Positions 23,367 through 34,982 of a DNA stretch of 64,000 nucleotides are shown in pieces (within the stretch, counting starts at the first letter, position 1; each line of letters opens with the position of its first letter). Below the pieces are notes generated by a model. It ran no database searches. It was given only the letters and a program-made list of their open reading frames with translations, and was not told where the DNA came from. The stretch covers positions 161,838 through 225,837 of the forward strand of contig JBBHKE010001456.1 in the NCBI GenBank assembly GCA_037447655.1, read 5' to 3'. This DNA comes from Zygnema cylindricum. Taxonomy: Eukaryota > Streptophyta > Zygnematophyceae > Zygnematales > Zygnemataceae. The position numbers and the translations under genes are program-made.

Positions 23367-24040
23367 TCCAATTCTATGTTCTACATTGGACTACAGAATT
23401 CAAGAAGCCGCTAGATAGCTTTTAACTAGCCCACTTTCAGCCACAACCACTGCTGCCCAAAAGGACAAATTCAAAGTTTGACTGCATTTTTGTGTAGCGT
23501 GGACTCACCTGAGTCCGTAGCAAAAAGAATCACTGAAACCGGCCTTATGTTATCAACGATATATGCCGTGGGGTTAAAACTCGACATTTAACGTTAGCCC
23601 TCAAAACAAATGTCCGATGAATTTATTTCGTGCGAAATGACGTTCGCATTGAAATATTAACCAGTTTTATGATCTTTCGTTCATAAATTAGTTAATTGGT
23701 TTCAAGACCATATCACAGTTTAAATAGTTATCAAACCCTATGTATCCTAACGAACTTCTACGACAGACTGGTTAGAGCTGCGGGCTACGCCGCACTTTGC
23801 CGGTCAGAGGTTCAAGTCTTGCCAGACTCAACCTTTTGTTGAGAGTGACTTATGTCACTCTTTAGTCCTGCCTAAAGAGCTCAAACAGCCATGGCTCCAC
23901 TACTCTATCTCTAGTTAAGTGACTACAACAAGTATGGGGGATAGAGAAAAGAGGTGGAGGCAGACTGCATGCGCTTTTTTTTTTTTTCTACTAAACTAAT
24001 CAGATCTAGAAAATACTCTACAAATCTAGTGAATTCAACA
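23367..24040 (-). repeat. 3' LTR of H
   Basis: 674 bp; about 310 bp shorter than its partner because of an internal deletion near 23545. Adjoins the complement of the purine tract CTCCCCTTATTTTC. Confidence 0.88.
23762..23832 (+). other. tRNA-like module, antisense to element H (3' LTR)
   Basis: Box A-like ACTGGTTAGAGCTG at 23767-23780, a perfect 5-bp anticodon-type stem TGCGG...CCGCA, box B GGTTCAAGTCT at 23809-23819, TTTT at 23834-23837, then the palindrome AGAGTGAC-TTAT-GTCACTCT at 23842-23861. One of the clearest examples. Confidence 0.6.
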
Positions 24041-25333
24041 CTCCCCTTATTTTCTAGTCTAATTTTAGCTTATCTTTCAATCCACATTTTTCCCTACAAT
24101 ATTTTAACTTGGGAGAGGGCACAGGTTTGGTCATCATGTCTGCGACCATTTTTTCATCGGACCTATATACAAGATTTACAATTTTATTTCAAATTTTTCC
24201 CTCACAAAGCTCAATCTTATGTCCATATGTTTAGCTTTGAAATGATGTTTTAGATTGGCTGCAATTGGAATAGTAGCGTGATTATCACTGAAAACTTCAT
24301 GCACTCCCTCTTTCATGTACCCCAAATCTTGCAACAAGGACTTGACCCACATCAACTCTTTCACAACAAAACAAGAGGCCATATTCTTAGCCTCCATAGT
24401 AGACTGAGCAACCACCTTTTGTTGCTTACTCCTACAACAAACACATTCCCCCACATACAACACATACCTAGAAGTGCATCTTCTCATAGGTGCATCCCTA
24501 TAACTGGCATCACTCCAAGTAGTGATATCGATGTGCTCCCCACCCAAATACAACCATAACTCTCTGGTTCCTACTAGATATCTCATGGCTCTCTTGGCAG
24601 CCTCCCAATCTCTCTTCTTACGATCGTTAAGACGCATACTGAGGACTCCTACTGTTGGCGATATGTTCGGCCTTGTACAGTTCATAAAGTAGATCAAATT
24701 TATTACGACCTGTCTATAAGGAATAGACCTCATAATTTTTTTCTTCTCTTGACTCATCTATTCATCTAAGATTACCACTCCTCATTGTACACTCTGATCA
24801 CTTCCTTTCTTCAAGTCTATGGAAGTGGTACATTTGTTTGCCTTTTCCATCTAGAATTTCTCAAACATACTACCTATTGCTTCTTTTTGAGTAAGTGTGA
24901 TGATCCTTTTCCCCTTATCTCTCTCCATTTGGATTCCCAAAATATATCTTGCCTCCCTTAAATCTTTCATATCAAATTTGTTTCTAAGATATTTCTTTAA
25001 CTTATTTATCTTTTCCAAAGACTTACTTAACACCAGCAGATCATCCACATAATTTGCGATAAAAATCACACCATTCTCATCTTCAAACATATAGATATAA
25101 TGGTCAGAGCTGATCAGAATATATCCCAAACCGGTGAGAAACTCATCTAGTTTTTTATTACACTATTAGGGTGCATGCTTCAGTCCATAAAAGGTCTTTA
25201 TGAGCCTGTAGACTTTTCTCTCTTCTCCTTTGTCCACGAAACCCTATAGTGGCCTCAAGAAAATTTCTTCCTCTAACTCACCATTGAAAAAGGCAGTCTT
25301 AATATCCATTTGGTGTATTTTCATGTTTTCCGT
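24041..25333 (-). pseudogene. RNase H and RT C-terminal part of H
   Basis: Frame 24176-24757 covers the RT end and RNase H: TTWSDASYRDAPMRRC, QSTMEAKNMAS, SDNHATIPIAANLKHHFKAKH, with all three acidic residues recognisable. Frame 24851-25129 has RT with ANYVDDLLVLSKS (YVDD present). Upstream motifs fade at 25333, where LTR-like sequence begins abruptly. Confidence 0.87.
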
Positions 25334-25850
25334 TGGATTAAATTCGACATTAAATGTCGGCCGTCGAAACAAATGTCCGATTGATTTTTTTTGTGCGAAA
25401 TGACGTCCGCACTGAAACTTTAACTTCTTCTATGTTCCTTTGTTCACATTTGAGTTAATCAGTTACAAAACCATGTACAAGTTTAAGTACATTTCAAACC
25501 CTATGTGAAGTTCTGTGAGCTCCGTTGCCCCACATTTTCCACAGTTCACAAATAGCCACTAGGATAGCATCATCCCACTTTGGTTTCCCCAATAATAACT
25601 GCCACCTTGGCAGGTAATGACTCTCACCAGCCTTTCCCTTTTGAGGAGAAGACTTCCCTAAGTCCAACGCAAAAAGAATCACCGAATTTGATCCCCTGAG
25701 CAATTAGTTATGGTTGGCCAAAGACAACCTATTTAGACAGAAGGTCACCTAAAGAGAGGCGCCTCAAATGTTACTAAGTCCTAGTCTGCCTCCTCTCAGC
25801 TACCTATTACTAAACCCTAGTCCAATAGGAAGACTATATAGTTAAAAAGG
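25334..25850 (-). repeat. Two fused LTR fragments inside H
   Basis: 25334-25505 matches the U3 part of the E/H LTR type (GTCGAAACAAATGTCCGATT). 25506-25850 matches the U5 side of the A/D LTR type (GCAAAAAGAATCACC and TTACTAAGTCCTAG). Both in minus orientation. They replace integrase and the start of RT. Confidence 0.7.
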
Positions 25851-27047
25851 TATAGTCACCTAGAGATAAGATATTTACTCAGCTGAGGAATATAGAGCAC
25901 ATCTGGGAAAGTGAGTGTAGAAGTCTTATCCTCCACTAAGACTTTCAGATCTACAGACCCCACTAGATCTGTGGTAACCACTATCCCATCCCCATACTCT
26001 ATCTCTACAATAGGGATCTTTCTTTGCTTAGTAAAGAGGTGTTTATCACGACACATATGCATTGATGCACCTGTGTCGATGATCCATCCTTCTTGTGGAG
26101 CTTCCCGAATTGCTCTGAGAGCAAACTTCTGTTTCCGAGGGATCTCTTTCTCCTCTGGACTCTTGTTTAGAAGAAGCTCTCCATCCTCCTCCTCCAAGAA
26201 GTCGTCCTCTGTTTCTCCTTTCACTTTTGTGACCACAAGTGCCTTCTTCTTTCCATCGGAAGAACCCCCTCCACGGTTCTCTTAAAGCCTCACCTCTAAC
26301 AACTTGACATAATCCGCTATAAAGTGTCCCAACTTTTTGCAAAAATGACAAAGACCCTTTGGGGGCCTCGGTCCTCCAAACAGATCTCTCTCTCTTTTGA
26401 ATGGCTTCTTCGGATCCTTCCCCCATCAGCTTTGTTCGCAGCTAGAGCTTGGATGCTCTTTCCTCCTCTCTTAATCTCAATTTTGTTCCCGTACACAAGT
26501 ATCATCCAAACCACAGTGTTCCACTTCCATGAGCTGTCAGTCATTTTATGTACTCTATACACTAGGTTTTTATACGCGTCGGGTAACTTCATGATGAGAG
26601 TGTTAACTTTCATCTTCATTGTAACTTTCCACCCGGCACTCTCCATCTCCATATACAAACAAGAGAGATCATTACAATAGTCTAACATCTTACCCCCTTT
26701 GTAAGAATAATTCCCTAACTTTTGTTCGACCAACTGGAGCTCTTCAATAGTACCAGCTCTATAGATTTCCACCAAACTCCCCCACAACTACTCCACCTTA
26801 TAAATATGAATGTGGGGGGTTGCCAAAGCCTAAGTGGGGTGTCTTATAATGAAGGTTTTGGCAGCCATGTTGATGTCTTCCCACGTTTAGGTGTCGTTCT
26901 CCGCAGTCTTCACGGTCGTCACTCCGGGTGCCGTGGTAATAGGAGCAATAGGAGTAAGAGGCGTCTCCTTCTCTTTTCACTTTCCGGACACACTGTTGTC
27001 CCAATCATCTGCTTGCTGTCATCTGCCTCCTTTGCTGCAGCAGAGGT
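25851..27047 (-). pseudogene. Gag-protease part of H, below B
   Basis: Frame 25856-26236 has the linker EIPRKQKFALRAIREAPQ, the protease site WIIDTGASMHMC and EIEYGDGIVVTTDLVGSVDL. Frame 26317-26787 is the capsid-like Gag (QLVEQKLGNYSYKGGKMLDY and RGGKSIQAL). The zinc-knuckle region near 26330 is frameshifted. Gag continues beyond element B at 29815. Confidence 0.87.
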
Positions 27048-28107
27048 TGTTGGTTTTTGGAAACCTTTAGTCCTCTCTATATCACATTGTTATGTTGCCA
27101 TGCTGCGTTGGTCACACCGCAACCATAGCAACATCTAGGGAAAAGATATTGTGCTACCATGCTGCGCTGGTCACATCGCAGTCATAACAGCTTGCGTACT
27201 AAGTACTAAGAGTATTGGAACGTACGCAATTGGACTTAAGTGACGCGAAGTAACATAGACAAAAGTGCGAAATCTGTTGGAGAAATGGACGGCGGATCGC
27301 GAAGCGATCCGATGATTAATATTCGAAATGATTTAAATTGTACGTCGACTGTACGAAACATAATGCGGCGGTCAACATGTGATGAATTAGACGCCACCGG
27401 AGCTACGGACTGTGGCGCCGTCAGTTTAGTGAGGGACGCGAAATCACGTCCATCACATGATATTGATTTTGGATGGTCCAGATTCATTTAACGGAATTCG
27501 TGAGATTTGTAAATATTTAACAATGTTTGTCCTGTGTATTAATTATTAATGTAGATCTCAGGTACAATCACATTAATAGAGGTAGATGATTGATTACGTA
27601 CTGCTGGTATGCCTCCGTAGAGTTAGTAGTAAGCTGTAGTGTATATTTGTAGGACTTAGTCATTTCTAGACTTAGGAACTTTTTGGAAAGAAACTGTTTT
27701 TGCCTCTTTTTGGGAATTTCATCTGAGAATTGCTCTCAGTTTTATACGCACAATTATCTGAAATTGTGCAAGTCTGTTCCTCCTTGTTTTGGCAATTTTG
27801 TGGTGAATTTGCAGACCTATTGTGTGTCTGATTTGCTTGGGGCTTCATTGTGAAGTTGGTCAGATTTATCAAAGTTGTTGTCGTTTGTTTTTCTGCAACT
27901 TTGACTGGGTATTGTGATAATTATGTTTGGTATTGTTGTATCGAAATTGGTGTGAATACCTCGTGGCCTACGAACTATTTGGTTGAGTAGTTTGAGCTTG
28001 GTTTGGGTATTCTGTAAAATTATGAGTGGAATCAAAGTAGGCTGTTTTGGGGTAGTCTGTGGTGCTTCCGAGGGTACATTCATGGCTGAAAATGGCTATG
28101 AACAACA
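27048..28107 (+). repeat. 5' LTR of element B
   Basis: 1060 bp, TGTTGGTTTTTGGAAACC to GAACAACA. The first 200 bp hold a diverged tandem repeat with CCATGCTGCGYTGGTCACA. No tRNA-like module recognised. Confidence 0.85.
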
Positions 28108-28876
28108 CGTTATGGGCCCACACCCATGGCTACCCATATTGGATGAGTCAATCTTACCCATATTTGATGGATCTAGTTATTACTATTGGAGGAGTATTTT
28201 CGAGGGTTACTTCAAGTTGAGGAAGTTAATGGATGTGGTGGATGGGACATTTGGTAAATCATCGGTTGTATGGGAGGAGAAGAACAATGAGTGTTTGCTG
28301 ACTATCAAGCTTTCCTTGAACAAGGAACTTGACATGACTTACCTTGGTCTAGAAAGTGTTGTTGAATTATGGAAGAGCTTAGAACGTGTATATCAAAAGA
28401 CTTCTGTGTATCACTGGATGAGTAATGTCACGAAAATAGTTGAGTATAAGTTTGATGAAGGTAGTATGGTGAATTATTGTATTGAGTTACAAATATTGTT
28501 TCCAGAAAATGATATTGCAGGAGGAAACTTTACCAATGCTCAAAAGGCTTTCTTGCTAATGAAAGGATTACCAAAGGAATATAGGTGTGTTTTAGATATA
28601 TTAAAACAAGTTGATAAAAAGGATTGGAACTTACCTTTAGCAATCAAATGTGTTTTAGAGGAAGAGGCTAATAACAAGGCGCTAAAGAATAGGGGGAATT
28701 ATCAAGGTGTCAGATCACAGTTTCAGAGAAATAAAAAAAGTTGTGACGTAGAAAATTGTTTTTACTGTAATGATGTAGGGCATACTTTCAGGGTATGCCC
28801 GCTATATAAAAGTGCATGTGTCGCGGGAACTTTCAGGAATGGATGGGATGATAATCGAGTTCGACCCTCTAAATGA
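28082..28876 (+). CDS. Gag of element B
   Basis: Open from ATG 28082, 25 bases before the LTR end (MAENGYEQHVMGPH), through the PBS. Upstream in-frame ATGs exist from 27983, but 28082 matches the LTR-embedded starts seen in the relatives. Contains PIFDGSSYYYWRSIFEGYF (Gag N-terminal motif), a helical capsid-like region (LWKSLERVYQ, MVNYCIELQILF, LLMKGLPKEYR) and a zinc knuckle CFYCNDVGHTFRVC. 264 codons, no internal stop. Not followed by protease or RT. Confidence 0.8.
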   Translation: MAENGYEQHVMGPHPWLPILDESILPIFDGSSYYYWRSIFEGYFKLRKLMDVVDGTFGKSSVVWEEKNNECLLTIKLSLNKELDMTYLGLESVVELWKSLERVYQKTSVYHWMSNVTKIVEYKFDEGSMVNYCIELQILFPENDIAGGNFTNAQKAFLLMKGLPKEYRCVLDILKQVDKKDWNLPLAIKCVLEEEANNKALKNRGNYQGVRSQFQRNKKSCDVENCFYCNDVGHTFRVCPLYKSACVAGTFRNGWDDNRVRPSK

Positions 28877-29098
28877 AGGGCTACAATTCCTATCGAAGAA
28901 TTTGTATATTTGCCAATTGTTACTCTTCAAAATATGGAACATGAGGAAGAAAAAGGAGATATTGTTGTCAACGGAAATCGAGTGGAGAAAGAGGTGACAA
29001 GAAAAGAGTCAGTTTTTGTCACTTTTTCAAACGACAGATTGGTGAGTGATGAAAATATACAAGAGGAAGATGTTATTGAAGAAATAATATTAGGATGA
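28877..29098 (+). pseudogene. In-frame extension after the gag stop of B
   Basis: After the TGA at 28874-28876 the same frame stays open for 73 codons (EEFVYLPIVTLQNME, ending EEIILG). Acidic composition resembles the Gag-protease linker of relatives. Probably a once-continuous product of about 337 codons now cut by one stop. Confidence 0.55.
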
Positions 29099-29161
29099 AG
29101 TGAAGGGGATTTGGAAATTGAAACTAAAAATCATCTGCGTCCCTCACCAAAATATTTTCTC

Positions 29162-29814
29162 TAAAAATATTGATTTTGGACGGTCCCGATTCGTTTAACG
29201 GAATTCGTGAGATTTGTAAATATTTAACAATGTTTGTCCTGTGTATTAATTATTAATGTAGATCTCAGGTACAATCACATTAATAGAGGTAGTTAATTGA
29301 TTACGTACGGTTGTTATGCCTCCGTACAGTTAGTAGTAAGCTGTAGTGTATATTTGTAGGACTTAGTCATTTTTAGACTTAGAAACTTTTTGGACAGAAA
29401 CTGTTTTTGCCCCTTTTTGGGAATTTCATCTGAGAGTTGCTCTCAGTTTTATACGCACAATTATCTGAAATTGTGCATGTGTCTTCCACCTTGTATTAGC
29501 AATTATGCGGCAAATTTGCAGACCTAATGTGTGTCTGATTTGCTTGGGGCTTCATTGTGAAGTTGGTCAGATTTATCAAAGTTGTTGCAGTTTGTTTTTC
29601 TGCAACTTTGACTGGGTGTTGTGATAATTATGTTTGGAATTGTTATATCAAAATTGGTGGGAATACTTCGTGGCCTAGGAACTATCTGATTGAGTAGTTT
29701 GAGTTTGGTTTGGGTATTCTGTAGAATTATGAGTGGAATCAAAGAAGGTTGTTTTGGGGTAGTCTGTGGTGCTTCCGAGGGTACATTCATGACTGAAAAT
29801 GGCTATGAACAACA
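29162..29814 (+). repeat. 3' LTR of element B, 5'-truncated
   Basis: Corresponds to about 27461-28107 of the 5' LTR; begins AATATTGATTTTGGACGG and ends GAACAACA. Confidence 0.88.
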
Positions 29815-29982
29815 AAGGTTGCTACAGAAAACCTTATACCACCAAACCTAGGTGGAGTTCTTTGAGGTGGACGTTTCACTTGTCCACTAACAATACGGAA
29901 GTATCGTTTTTCGCACAAAGCCCCCATCATCATGGCTTCACAATAAATGGACCCAGATCCATTCAAGGTGGGCACCCTAGAG
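29815..29982 (-). pseudogene. Gag start of H, above B
   Basis: Frame beginning at the PBS: MGPPSRVPTLNGSGSIYCEA then EKRYFRIVSGQVKRPP. Continues on the far side of B at 27047. Confidence 0.85.
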
Positions 29983-29997
29983 GGTGGGCCCATAACT
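29983..29997 (-). promoter_or_regulatory. Primer-binding site of H (half-tRNA type)
   Basis: Reads AGTTATGGGCCCACC on the minus strand, one change from the family form. Confidence 0.8.
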
Positions 29998-30987
29998 TGC
30001 ATTTCTATGTCTTTTATTGGACTACATAATTTAGAAAACCTCTAGATAGCGTTTAACTAGCCCACTTTCAGCCACAACCACTACTGCCCAAGAGGAAAAA
30101 TATACTGTTCAGGGTGGACTTCCTTGAGTCCTTAGCAAAAAGAGTCATAGAAAACGTCTAGCCAACCGATTAATTATGACGTGGCAAAAATGCCAATTTA
30201 TACAGATCTCTCAAAGGGAGAGGTGATTGTCTAAAAGTATGCTAAGTCCTACTTCCCTCTCACAAACCCTATCTACTACAGTACGACCCAATCACATAAC
30301 TGTAAAGTACAAAAAGGTACTACAACCGATAACCTTTCTGTACGGCTTTTTACGATAAAGCCGTTGAGTGGACTCCTGTCAACCTTGCACTCGTCCGTAC
30401 GCTCGTTGGGATTCATATGACCAAATGCTATCCCTCCACGTGGCGCCAGGTCATGCCACGTCCACAAACGCCAAATTGACCATTCTAAGATACCGACAAC
30501 GATATATATGCCGCGGGGTTTAATCCGACATTGAACTTTAGCCGTCAAAACAAATGTCTGATTCATTTAATTCGTGCGAAATGACGTTCGCACTAAAATG
30601 TTAACCACTTTTATGTTCCTTTCTTCATAATTTAGTTAACTTGTTTCAAGACCATATCACTGTTTAAATAGTTATCAAACCCTATGTATCTTAACGGACT
30701 TCTACGACAGACTAGTTACAGCAGACTGCTACGCCACGCTTTGCCGATCGTAGGTTCGAGTCCTAGCAAACTCAACCTTTTGTCGAGAGTGACTTAAGTC
30801 ACTCTTTAGTCCTGCCTAAGGAGATGAGGCACGCATGGCTCCATTACTCTCTCTCTTCTTCAGTAACTACAATAAGTATGGGGGATGAAGAAAAGAGGTG
30901 AAGGCGGACTGCCTACGCTTTTTCTTTTTTTTTTCTACTAAACTATTCAGTCCTATAAAATACTCTATAAATCTAGTAATTTCAACA
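29998..30987 (-). repeat. 5' LTR of H
   Basis: 990 bp, TGCATTTC to TTTCAACA on the plus strand. Contains the U3 inverted repeat 30307-30317 / 30333-30343. Confidence 0.9.
30705..30776 (+). other. tRNA-like module, antisense to element H (5' LTR)
   Basis: Box B GGTTCGAGTCC at 30753-30763, TTTT at 30778-30781, then palindrome AGAGTGACTTAAGTCACTCT at 30786-30805. Box A is weaker than in the 3' LTR. Confidence 0.5.
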
Positions 30988-31221
30988 TCTTTGAGAATTT
31001 GTATAAATTGGCATCTTTGCCACCACATAACTTATCAACTTTTTGGCCCTTTTTAGTGTTTATTTTTACTACGGACTCAAGGGAGTACAAACCACACAGG
31101 GTGTAGTCGGATTGTCAACTTGTCTTCTTAGACAGAAGTGGTTGTGGTTGAAAGTGGGTTAGTTAAAATTTAACTAGAGGCTTTCTGAATTGTGTAGTCT
31201 AATGGAGGACACAGAATTGTA
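30988..31221 (+). repeat. 5' LTR of G, second part
   Basis: Resumes with the duplicated TCTTT, then the U5 side ending GAATTGTA. The LTR-embedded gag ATG is at 31202, but the terminal CA has become TA, creating a TAG that stops that frame. Confidence 0.88.
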
Positions 31222-31236
31222 GGTTATGGGCCCACC
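31222..31236 (+). promoter_or_regulatory. Primer-binding site of G (half-tRNA type)
   Basis: GGTTATGGGCCCACC after the LTR end. Confidence 0.85.
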
Positions 31237-31656
31237 CTCTAGGGGTGCCCATCTTCAATGGACCTGGGCTCATCTATTGGGAAGCCATGATGACAAGGGC
31301 TTTGTGCCAAAAACGATTCTGGAGTATTGTCAGTGGACAAGTGAAAAGTCCACCCCTGGGAATTCCACCAGTTTTTGGTCGAAGAAAATTTTATGCAGCG
31401 GCATCTGCTGCAGCAGAGGAGACAAATGATAGTGACAGTAGTGTGTCCAAAAAAAGGAAATGTGGAGCTTCTTCAAGACGAGAATCTGGAGGAGAAGGAA
31501 ATCCCTCAAAAACAGAAGTGTGCTCTCGGAGCAATTGGCGAAGCTCCACAGGGAAGATGGATCATTGACTCAACTCAATCATGCATATGTGTTCGATAAG
31601 CACCTCTTTACTAAGGTAACAAAGATCCCTACTATAAAAATAGAGTATGGGGATAG
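31226..31656 (+). pseudogene. Collapsed gag-protease of G
   Basis: The Gag N-terminus (PIFNGPGLIYWEAMMTRAL, 31245 frame) runs to SSVSKKRK and then joins directly, near 31460, to the linker before protease (LLQDENLEEKEIPQKQKCAL). The capsid-like region and zinc knuckle (roughly 900 bp in J) are deleted. The protease site is degraded (WIIDST). Confidence 0.82.
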
Positions 31657-32780
31657 GTGAGTGGTTATACGGATTTAGTATGGTCGATAGTTCTTAAAGT
31701 CTTAGTGGAGGGTAAGAATTCTATACTCACCTTCTCAGATGTACTATACATTCCGCAGCAGAGTAAAAATCTTGTCTCTACGTCTGTGTTAGATGACAAA
31801 GAGTTTGATACCTTCACTTGTGAAGAATTTTTTACAGCTAAGTATGAGGATGAAGTCTACTTCACGGCAGATAAGGATAGCCAAAGACTGTTTAGGCTTA
31901 ACTTGAGTAATGAAAATAATAATGGTTATTATGTTGGTGTCCCAAACTTGATGATTTGGCATAAGCAGTTGGGGCATGTGCAATTTGATTAACTGAGGGA
32001 AATGAAAAAGCTTGGTGTAGTAGAAGGCATTCACTTTGGGGATAGTGAAATGATGGATGATTGGAGTGGATATGACTAAGGTAAGACTCACAGACTCTCT
32101 TTCCCCAAAATTGCCACATATAGAGGTAAGAAAGTACTAGATTTAGACCACACATACATCTGGGGACCGGCAAAAGTACCTTTTGTCGAGAATTACCGAT
32201 GACTGGTCTAGATTCTCTAGAGTCTACTTGTTAAAAAAAAGTTTGAAACACCAACTTACTTCAAAGAATATAAAGCCCGGAGTGAGAAGTTGCATGGAAC
32301 TCCCATTAAGAGAATAAGAAGCGATAATGATGGGGAATGTACCTCTAACCATTTTGAGGAATACTTGAGAAATGGAGGAGTTTAGCATCAAAAAACTGTA
32401 CCAAATAATATAGAACAAAATGGGGTAGTTGAGAGGTTGAACTGAACATTAGGATATAGTGTATTCAGTATGTTGGCCGATAAGAAAATATGAAAGAGAT
32501 TTTGGGCAGAAACCATAAACTGTGCCAAATACATTAAGAATAGTGTCCTAACCTCAACCATAAAGGAATGACACCTTATGAGAGATGAGTTGACAGGAAA
32601 CCTGATATCTCTCACCTTAAAGTATTCAGTAGCAAATTTTTCAGTCTTGATACAGATAGGAAACTGTGGAAACTAGATGCTAAGGGAAAACCTAGATACT
32701 TTGTAGGATATGATGAGGATGTCAAGGGATATAGAGTCTATGACTTAGCAAATTAAGATATCATTTTGGTCAAACACCTA
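31657..32780 (+). pseudogene. Protease end and integrase of G
   Basis: Frame 31657-31992 has VLYIPQQSKNLVSTSVLDD and WHKQLGHVQFD then a stop. The zinc domain and integrase core follow in broken frames (SDNDGECTS-like near 32320, NGVVERLN near 32420, where the residue after VV is Glu). Interrupted at 32781 by a MITE. Confidence 0.82.
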
Positions 32781-32997
32781 CACCGCGCATCGTTATTAGT
32801 GTCAAGGTTTATATAGCGTAAAAAAAAATTGGTGTTATTGATTCTAATTTAGTGCCAAAAACGTGGTAGAATATGGTTCACATCCTTAAATAGAGTTACT
32901 ACTTTAATTTCGAATATCATGTATATTAACTGCGGAAAAAAATCAAGATTTTAAAAACCCAAATTAGAGTTAATAACACTAATAATGATGCGCGGTG
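32781..32997. mobile_element. MITE inserted in G, TA target duplication
   Basis: 217 bp, AT-rich, with 22-bp terminal inverted repeats starting CACCGCGCATC (right end GATGCGCGGTG). Flanked by TA on both sides; removing it and one TA restores the AAACACCTAGTTGTC reading seen in relatives. TA duplication suggests a Tc1/mariner-type MITE. No coding capacity. Confidence 0.9.
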
Positions 32998-34982
32998 TAG
33001 TTGTCATGGATGAAGGGAAGTCACTTGACCCCTTCAAATATACCAAGAAGATAAGTATCAGTTTTGAGTCTGAAAAAGATGAGAACTCGATTTTTCCCCA
33101 AAGGGACATTTGTGAAAGAGTGATTCTAGATTCAAGGGAGATCCAAGATACAAGAGATCTACCTATCACCTCACATATTCCTATGGACTTCGAGGAGACA
33201 GATTTGGAGGAACATGGACCAACTTCCATGGATAGGGGAGCCGATGAGAGAGTAGGGAAAAATCAAAGTCTTCCCTCCATTCCATTTTTGGAGTTTGATT
33301 GACGGAGAACGAGCAGCAAAAAGATACAAGAAAAATAGGTCGCTCATAAGGTAATTAAGCTATCGTTAAGCTAACTCACCTTGATGAGCCTGGTCATACA
33401 GAGGCAGTAGAAATCCGGAGAAAAGCAGATGGATTTGAGCCATAAATGATAAAATGGCCTCTATCATGGAAACAAATACTTCGGAACTAGCGGACTGTTC
33501 TTTGACATAAAACCGATTGCCTGTAAATGGGTTTTTAAACAAAAAATGAACCCAGATAATACCATTGAAAGATATAAGGCCCGATTGGTAACAAAGAGGT
33601 TCACCCAAAAGGAGGGAATTACTATGAGGAGACTTTTGCTCTAGTGGTTCGGTTCCCATTAGTAAGGATTCTCCTGAGTCTAGAAGCAGCGGAAGATATG
33701 GAAATACACCAAATGGATATTAAGATTGCCTTTCTCAATAGTGAGTTGAGGAAGAAATTTTCATGCAACAACTAGAGGGGTTCGTGGAGGAAGGAGTAGA
33801 GAGCAATGTCTGCAGGCTCATAATGTTCTTATATGGACTGAAGCAGGCTCCCTGACAGTGGAATAAGAAACTAGATAAGTTTCTCACTGGTCTGGGATAT
33901 ATCCGGATCAGCTCTGACAATTCTATCTATATGTTTGAAGATGAGAATGGTGTGATTTTTATTGCATTTTATGTGGATCATATGTTATGTTAAATAAGTC
34001 TTTGGAAAAGATCAAGAAGTTAAAGAAAGACCTTAGAAGCAGATTTGACATGATGGATTTAGAGGAGGCAAGATATATTTTGGGAATCCAAATGTAGAGA
34101 GATAGGGGGAAAAGGATCATTAGACTAACTTTGAAAGAAACAATAGGTAATATGCTTGAGAAATTCCAGACGGAAAAGGCAAACAGTTGTACCCCTCGGA
34201 TAAACTTGAAGAAAGTAAGTGATGGAATGGTAGAAGGAGGAGTGATAATCTTAGATGATCAAATTAGTCCAAAAGAGAGAGAGTTTATGAAGTGTATTCC
34301 TTATAGGCAGGTTGAATGAAGTCTAATATACTTTATGAACTGTACCAGGTCGGTCATAGCGGCAGCAGTTGGAGTACTCAATAGGAGGCTTAATGATCCT
34401 AGAAAGAGAGATTGGGAGGCAGCCAAGAGAGTCATGATGTATGTGGTGGGAAACAAAGAGTTATGGTTACATTTGGGAGCGGAGCACACTGACATCACTA
34501 CTTGGAGTGATGCCAGTTATAATGATGCACCTATAAGAAGATGCACTTCTGGGTATGTGTAGTATGTGGGGGAAGGTGCTTGCTCTTGGAGCAGCAAGCA
34601 ACAAAAGGTGGTTGCTAAGTCTATTATGGAGCCTGAGTATATGGCCTTTTGTTCTGCTTTGAAAGTGTTGATGTGGGTCGAGTCCTTGTTGCAAGAACTA
34701 GGTTATATGAAAGAGGGAGTGCATGAAGTCTTTTGTGATAGTCAAGCTGCCATTCCAATTGTAGCTAACCTAAAACATCATTTTAAAGCTAAGCATATGG
34801 ACATAAGATTGAGCTTTGTGAGGGAAAAAGTTGAAAATAAAATTGTGAATCTTGTGTATAGGTCTGATGAAGAAATGGTGGCAGATATGATGACCAAACT
34901 TGTGCGCCCTCCCAAGTTGAAATATTGTACGTAAAATTTGAATTGAAAGAGAAGTTAAAATTAGACTAGAAAATATGGGGAG
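32998..34982 (+). pseudogene. Linker, RT and RNase H of G
   Basis: Linker frame 32985-33302 (DEGKSLDPFKYTKKISISFES). RT 33430-34320 is heavily broken; the polymerase motif reads YVDHM instead of YVDD. RNase H frames 34335-34562 and 34566-34934 are well kept: TTWSDASYNDAPIRRCTSGYV, a TAG at 34559, SKQQKVVAKSIMEPEYMA and CDSQAAIPIVANLKHHFKAKH. Purine tract just before 34983. Confidence 0.85.

Larger units (their letters stand above)
27048..29814 (+). mobile_element. Gag-only copia-type element B
   Basis: 5' LTR 27048-28107, PBS-like CGTTATGGGCCCAC at 28108, a gag frame, then a 3' LTR lacking its first ~400 bp (29162-29814). Flanks GAGGT (27043-27047) and AAGGT (29815-29819) form a 5-bp duplication with one change. 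Inserted in the gag of H. No protease, integrase or RT seen. Either a gag-only non-autonomous type (TR-GAG class) or a deleted element. Confidence 0.85.
23367..30987 (-). mobile_element. Copia element H inside the 5' LTR of G
   Basis: Bounded by a perfect TCTTT duplication (23362-23366 and 30988-30992). 3' LTR 23367-24040, 5' LTR 29998-30987. Integrase and the RT start are missing and replaced by two LTR fragments (25334-25850). Gag is split by B. Confidence 0.9.
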
